From positions 124,001 to 188,000 of the forward strand of contig NZ_CP060296.1 in NCBI RefSeq assembly GCF_014303735.1: a DNA stretch of 64,000 nucleotides. The letters are read 5' to 3'. A program made the translations under genes and the position numbers. Of the stretch, positions 60,881 through 64,000 are shown piece after piece (the first letter of the stretch is position 1; each line of letters starts with the position of its first letter). This stretch comes from Variovorax sp. PAMC28562. Lineage in GTDB: Bacteria; Pseudomonadota; Gammaproteobacteria; Burkholderiales; Burkholderiaceae_C. The notes below the pieces were generated by a model, which saw only the letters and a program-made list of their open reading frames with translations, did no database searches and was not told the origin of the DNA.

Positions 60881-62608
60881 TCAGGGAGTTGCGCATTCGA
60901 AACTTGCAGCGCGCCTGGGGTCACCCTGCCCTCGGTATTTGACCAGTGTCGGCCAACGGCACATCGGCCGCGCCAGGGTTTCGGCAAACGGTGCTACGGC
61001 CCGCAGGTCGACTTGCACCAGATCTTGCGGCGCGTGTGCGCGCTCGACCCAATCGGTCAGCGTCTGCAGCATGTCGACGCTCACGGGCGCCCCGGTGCCG
61101 ACATGGTCGGCGCCGGGCGTTGTGTAGAGCCGCACAAAGGAATCTGCGCTCTCTTGACCCATGCGCGCCACCACCGAACGGTAGTAGTCGATTCCCGCAT
61201 ACGGGTTTTGCGCGTAGTCGGCCAAGTGCTCGCTGATCACCAGCTTGCCGCCGCGCGCGCGAAAAGCCGACAGATCCGGATCTGTCGAGTCCATCAGTGC
61301 AGAAACTTCGCGCACGCGGGGTGCGAAATCCTCAGGCCGAAATCGGCTCGGATCGAACGCCGCATCACGCGCGTAGAAATATTGAATTGCGCCGCTGCCA
61401 TAGAGCCAGGCACGGCTGCTGGTCGGCCCGACCGGCAACGACTGTCGCGCTGTACCGGTCTGCCAGCTGACATAGCCACCTACAGGTCCGGTGCCGGACG
61501 CTGCCTCGCCGCCCCAGCCCCAACCCGGGTAGCTGCGAATGCCATTGGCCAGCGGGAAGCTGAATTCATACGGTGCATGCAGCGTTCGCACCGCCTGAAC
61601 CTGCGCATCGCTCAGGCAGTCGGTCGTGGCTGAACCCGCGCAGCGTAATGTCGCAGGATCGAACAGCTCGCCGCACGCCATAGGGTTGCCGACGATGCCA
61701 TCGACCAGTCCGTCGAGCGCATCGCAGCGGGCCAGAACTGCGCTTGCCAGCAGCTTGACGAGCGGTGGCGGCAACCAGCCATCGCCGGTTTGGGTGACAC
61801 CCATTCGCGTGCCGGCTGCCTGCAGGCCGGTCCAGTTGATGACCGGCACGCGGCTGAAGATGCCGTCGAAATCCTGCGGATAGCGCTGGGCCAGCATCAG
61901 CCCTTCGCGGCCGCCCTCGGAGCTGCCCATGAAGTAGAGCTTGGCCGGACCTTGCCCATAGCGGCGCTTCATCAGATCCACCGAAACGTCGCGCACTTTC
62001 TTGTACGACGCGTGCGCGAAATTGACGAGCGCCTCGTCGTTGAGCGCGAAGGCCTGGAGCGCGACACCGGGCGCGTTCTGGTGGCCCGAGTCGGTACCGA
62101 CGGTGACGAATCCGCGCGCCAGCGGCGACGGCTGATCGATGCGCGCAGAAGGTGGCAACCCGACCGCGTTAACCAACGCACCGTTGAAACCACCGCCGCC
62201 GTACTGCAGCGATCGGCCGTTCCACTGGCTCGGCAGGTTCACCTGAAAGCGGATCGGCGGCGCCGCCGGATCGACCGGCTGCACGGCGCCCAGGACCCGG
62301 CAGTACTGCGGCGTCGCAGGCACCACCACCACTTCGGGCGGTGGCGGAACAAAGGGCAATGGATTCGTCAATGAGAGTTCGCTGGCTGACACCAGCGTGG
62401 CCGATTCGATCACCGCGCCCGAGCTCGGCAGGCCGATGGCCGCGGCTGGAATCGGCTGCATCATTGCAGCGCACGCAGCCGCCGGATCGGCCACGGCGCG
62501 GACCGAGCCGGTGTCTGCGCAGCCGGCCAGCAGCGCGACGGTGAGGCTTGCCAGAGCAGCCAGCGGCGCAGCGCCGGCACGCGCCCACGCGGTTGTCGAT
62601 TGCTTCAT
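60881..62608 (-). CDS. Tannase/feruloyl esterase family lipoprotein
   Basis: A 575-residue alpha/beta hydrolase of the tannase/feruloyl esterase family. The signal ends in a lipobox (VALLAGC, Cys30), so the enzyme is probably membrane-anchored. The nucleophile is in FMGSSEGGREGLM. A catalytic-acid region and the histidine in PGADHVGTG follow. The family normally has cysteines next to both Ser and His (a CS-D-HC motif) that form a disulfide; here both neighbours are replaced (SSEGG, DHVG). It hydrolyses ester bonds of plant phenolics or similar compounds; the substrate is unknown. Start ATG 62608. Confidence 0.82.
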   Translation of the reverse strand: MKQSTTAWARAGAAPLAALASLTVALLAGCADTGSVRAVADPAAACAAMMQPIPAAAIGLPSSGAVIESATLVSASELSLTNPLPFVPPPPEVVVVPATPQYCRVLGAVQPVDPAAPPIRFQVNLPSQWNGRSLQYGGGGFNGALVNAVGLPPSARIDQPSPLARGFVTVGTDSGHQNAPGVALQAFALNDEALVNFAHASYKKVRDVSVDLMKRRYGQGPAKLYFMGSSEGGREGLMLAQRYPQDFDGIFSRVPVINWTGLQAAGTRMGVTQTGDGWLPPPLVKLLASAVLARCDALDGLVDGIVGNPMACGELFDPATLRCAGSATTDCLSDAQVQAVRTLHAPYEFSFPLANGIRSYPGWGWGGEAASGTGPVGGYVSWQTGTARQSLPVGPTSSRAWLYGSGAIQYFYARDAAFDPSRFRPEDFAPRVREVSALMDSTDPDLSAFRARGGKLVISEHLADYAQNPYAGIDYYRSVVARMGQESADSFVRLYTTPGADHVGTGAPVSVDMLQTLTDWVERAHAPQDLVQVDLRAVAPFAETLARPMCRWPTLVKYRGQGDPRRAASFECATP

Positions 62609-62719
62609 ACGTCTCCTGTTGTTTTTTGAAATCGGGCGCCAGTATGAAGCAACGCGATGTGTCACGTCGGGCCGCATTGCGCCATGTGCGCGCCGCTTGT
62701 TGCAACGAAAATAGACGCC

Positions 62720-63901
62720 ATGCAAATGCCTCCGTCGACCCCTTTCCAGATCCGGCAATTCGATGTCTTCGTGTTTCGCGCGCCGGCCGACCCGCCGGTG
62801 CAGACCTCGTTCGGAATCATGCGCGACCGCCCTGCCGTTCTGGTGCGCCTGACCGATGCGGACGGTCATGTCGGCTGGGGCGAGATCTGGTGCAACTTCC
62901 CCACCGTGGGCGCAGAGCATCGCGCGCGGATGGCGTTGGCTTACTGCAAGCCGGTGGTCATGGCGCACGCCTGGACACACCCGCGCGAGGGTTTCGAAGA
63001 ACTCACGCGCCGCTTCGCCGTGCTGGCGATTCAGACTGGCGAATACGGTCCGTTGCATCAGATCGTCGCCGGCGTCGACACGGCGATGTGGGACCTCTTT
63101 GCGCGCCGCGCCGGCAAGCCGCTCTGGCAACTGCTGGGAGATACCGATGGCGCAGAAGACGGTGCGCGTGCCCCACCGATCCAGGTCTACGCCTCCGGCA
63201 TCAACCCGACCGAGCCCGACCGACTGGCGCTGCAAAAACGTGACGAAGGCTATCGTGCGTTCAAGCTCAAGGTCGGCTTCGGCGCCGAGCGCGACCTCGC
63301 CAATCTGCGCCTGTTGCGCGACGCACTGGGCAACGAAGCGACGCTGATGGTCGATGCCAACCAGGCCTGGGATTTCGACGAGGCGCGCCTCGCCGGCCAG
63401 CGCATGGCGGGCTTCGATCTGCTGTGGATGGAAGAGCCGATGCGCGCCGACCAACCGGCACCACGCTGGACCGAACTCGCGAAGGCGCAACCCCTGACCC
63501 TGGCCGGCGGCGAAAACCTCACCGGCTTGTCGCAGTTCCGCGAGTTCATTGCCGCGCAGGGGCTGCCGATCATCCAGCCTGACGTCGGCAAATGGGGTGG
63601 CATTACCGCGTGTCTCGACGTCGCCCTCGAAACGGTGGCGGCCGGCAAGTGGTACTGCCCCCACTGGCTGGGTGGCGGCATCGGCCTCGCCGCGTCGATG
63701 CATCTGAAAACCGCTGTCGGCGGTCCGGGCTATGTCGAAGTCGACGCCAATCCGAACCCGCTGCGCGAACTGACCGCGCTGCCGAACTTCGTCGTGCGCG
63801 ACGGCGCCGTCACGCTGTCCAACGCACCCGGCCTGGGCGTGGTGCCCGACCTGGAGGCATGCCACCAGTACCTGATCGAGGTCTCGCTGACCGGTGTCTG
63901 A
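62720..63901 (+). CDS. Enolase superfamily protein (mandelate racemase/muconate lactonizing enzyme type)
   Basis: A 393-residue enolase-superfamily enzyme. The N-terminal capping domain leads to a barrel with KLKVGFG (Lys-x-Lys base), metal ligands in VDANQAWD, WMEEPM and AGGENL, and PDVGKWGGIT. YCPHWLGGGIGLA near the end supplies a probable catalytic histidine. These motifs fit the mandelate-racemase type of sugar-acid dehydratases and racemases. The start chosen is ATG 62720; 62726 is also possible. It is divergent from the tannase gene with a 111-base gap. The substrate is unknown. Confidence 0.85.
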   Translation: MQMPPSTPFQIRQFDVFVFRAPADPPVQTSFGIMRDRPAVLVRLTDADGHVGWGEIWCNFPTVGAEHRARMALAYCKPVVMAHAWTHPREGFEELTRRFAVLAIQTGEYGPLHQIVAGVDTAMWDLFARRAGKPLWQLLGDTDGAEDGARAPPIQVYASGINPTEPDRLALQKRDEGYRAFKLKVGFGAERDLANLRLLRDALGNEATLMVDANQAWDFDEARLAGQRMAGFDLLWMEEPMRADQPAPRWTELAKAQPLTLAGGENLTGLSQFREFIAAQGLPIIQPDVGKWGGITACLDVALETVAAGKWYCPHWLGGGIGLAASMHLKTAVGGPGYVEVDANPNPLRELTALPNFVVRDGAVTLSNAPGLGVVPDLEACHQYLIEVSLTGV

Positions 63902-63916
63902 GACACCGGTCGCTCC

Positions 63917-64000
63917 TCAGTAAATGGCTGGCTCCGGCGTCGGCCCGTTGCCCGACAGGCTCTCGAAGTCGCAACCCAGATGCGCCTGCGTGACCTCGCG
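63917..64000 (-). CDS. C-terminal end of an unidentified protein
   Basis: The last 27 codons of a minus-strand gene that continues past the window, ending TGA at 63917. The readable tail, EVTQAHLGCDFESLSG then PTPEPAIY, is too short for a family assignment. It is convergent with the enolase-superfamily gene, 15 bases apart. Confidence 0.5.
   Translation of the reverse strand, partial: REVTQAHLGCDFESLSGNGPTPEPAIY

Overview
This is a GC-rich window (roughly two thirds G+C) with dense, often overlapping genes joined by ATGA or GTGA stop/start junctions. Gene content suggests a Burkholderiales bacterium of the Comamonadaceae, most like Variovorax: a urease operon with an internal ureJ, RecJ preceded by its usual beta-proteobacterial neighbour, a LigD, a DUF4148-like secreted protein and many stand-alone catabolic genes. 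That assignment is inference from gene families; there is no rRNA or marker alignment to confirm it. I found no tRNA, rRNA, CRISPR array or insertion sequence.

Layout. 1-2956: tail of a MoxR ATPase, a DUF58 protein, a VWA membrane protein, then an SDR. 2969-12846: a D-amino-acid/N-acyl-D-amino-acid utilisation unit (dipeptide-type ABC transporter, PLP-dependent D-amino-acid deaminase, RpiR regulator, D-aminoacylase) with a divergent RidA. The divergent promoter region carries two matching GAAA-N5-TTTC palindromes. 12863-15708: a SorAB-like sulfite dehydrogenase and a PhnD-like binding protein fused to rhodanese. 15788-22098: LolD and LolC/E, a conserved hypothetical, RecJ, a beta-hydroxyacid dehydrogenase and a putative outer-membrane protein.

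22242-32877: a response regulator and a 1201-residue protein that joins an NCS1 nucleobase-type permease to a hybrid histidine kinase, divergent from ureA-J-B-C-E-F-G. The urease operon is interrupted between ureC and ureE by an antisense Doc/AbrB toxin-antitoxin module. A 5'-truncated SHOCT gene lies next to the module, and no ureD is in the window. 33110-37317: a four-gene exported set (DUF4331 protein, lipoprotein, TPR-like protein, EF-hand-bearing HupE/UreJ protein).

37490-46125: LigD, a small membrane protein, a PEP-mutase family enzyme, a CDF transporter, a DUF4148-like protein, a Rieske oxygenase, a nucleoside deoxyribosyltransferase, an orphan ABC ATPase and a small glycine-rich protein. 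46162-56115: a five-gene, same-strand c-di-GMP cluster (type II secretion-like ATPase with an MshEN-like c-di-GMP-binding region, two diguanylate cyclases, a GGDEF-EAL protein and a DctP-like binding protein). 56185-64000: heme oxygenase, a PdxI-like aldo/keto reductase with a divergent LysR, a phosphoglycolate phosphatase, an FHA protein, small hypotheticals, a tannase/feruloyl-esterase-like lipoprotein, an enolase-superfamily enzyme and the end of an unidentified gene.

The most promising leads for undescribed biology are the NCS1 permease-kinase fusion beside urease, the c-di-GMP/ATPase cluster, and the DUF4331-HupE set.
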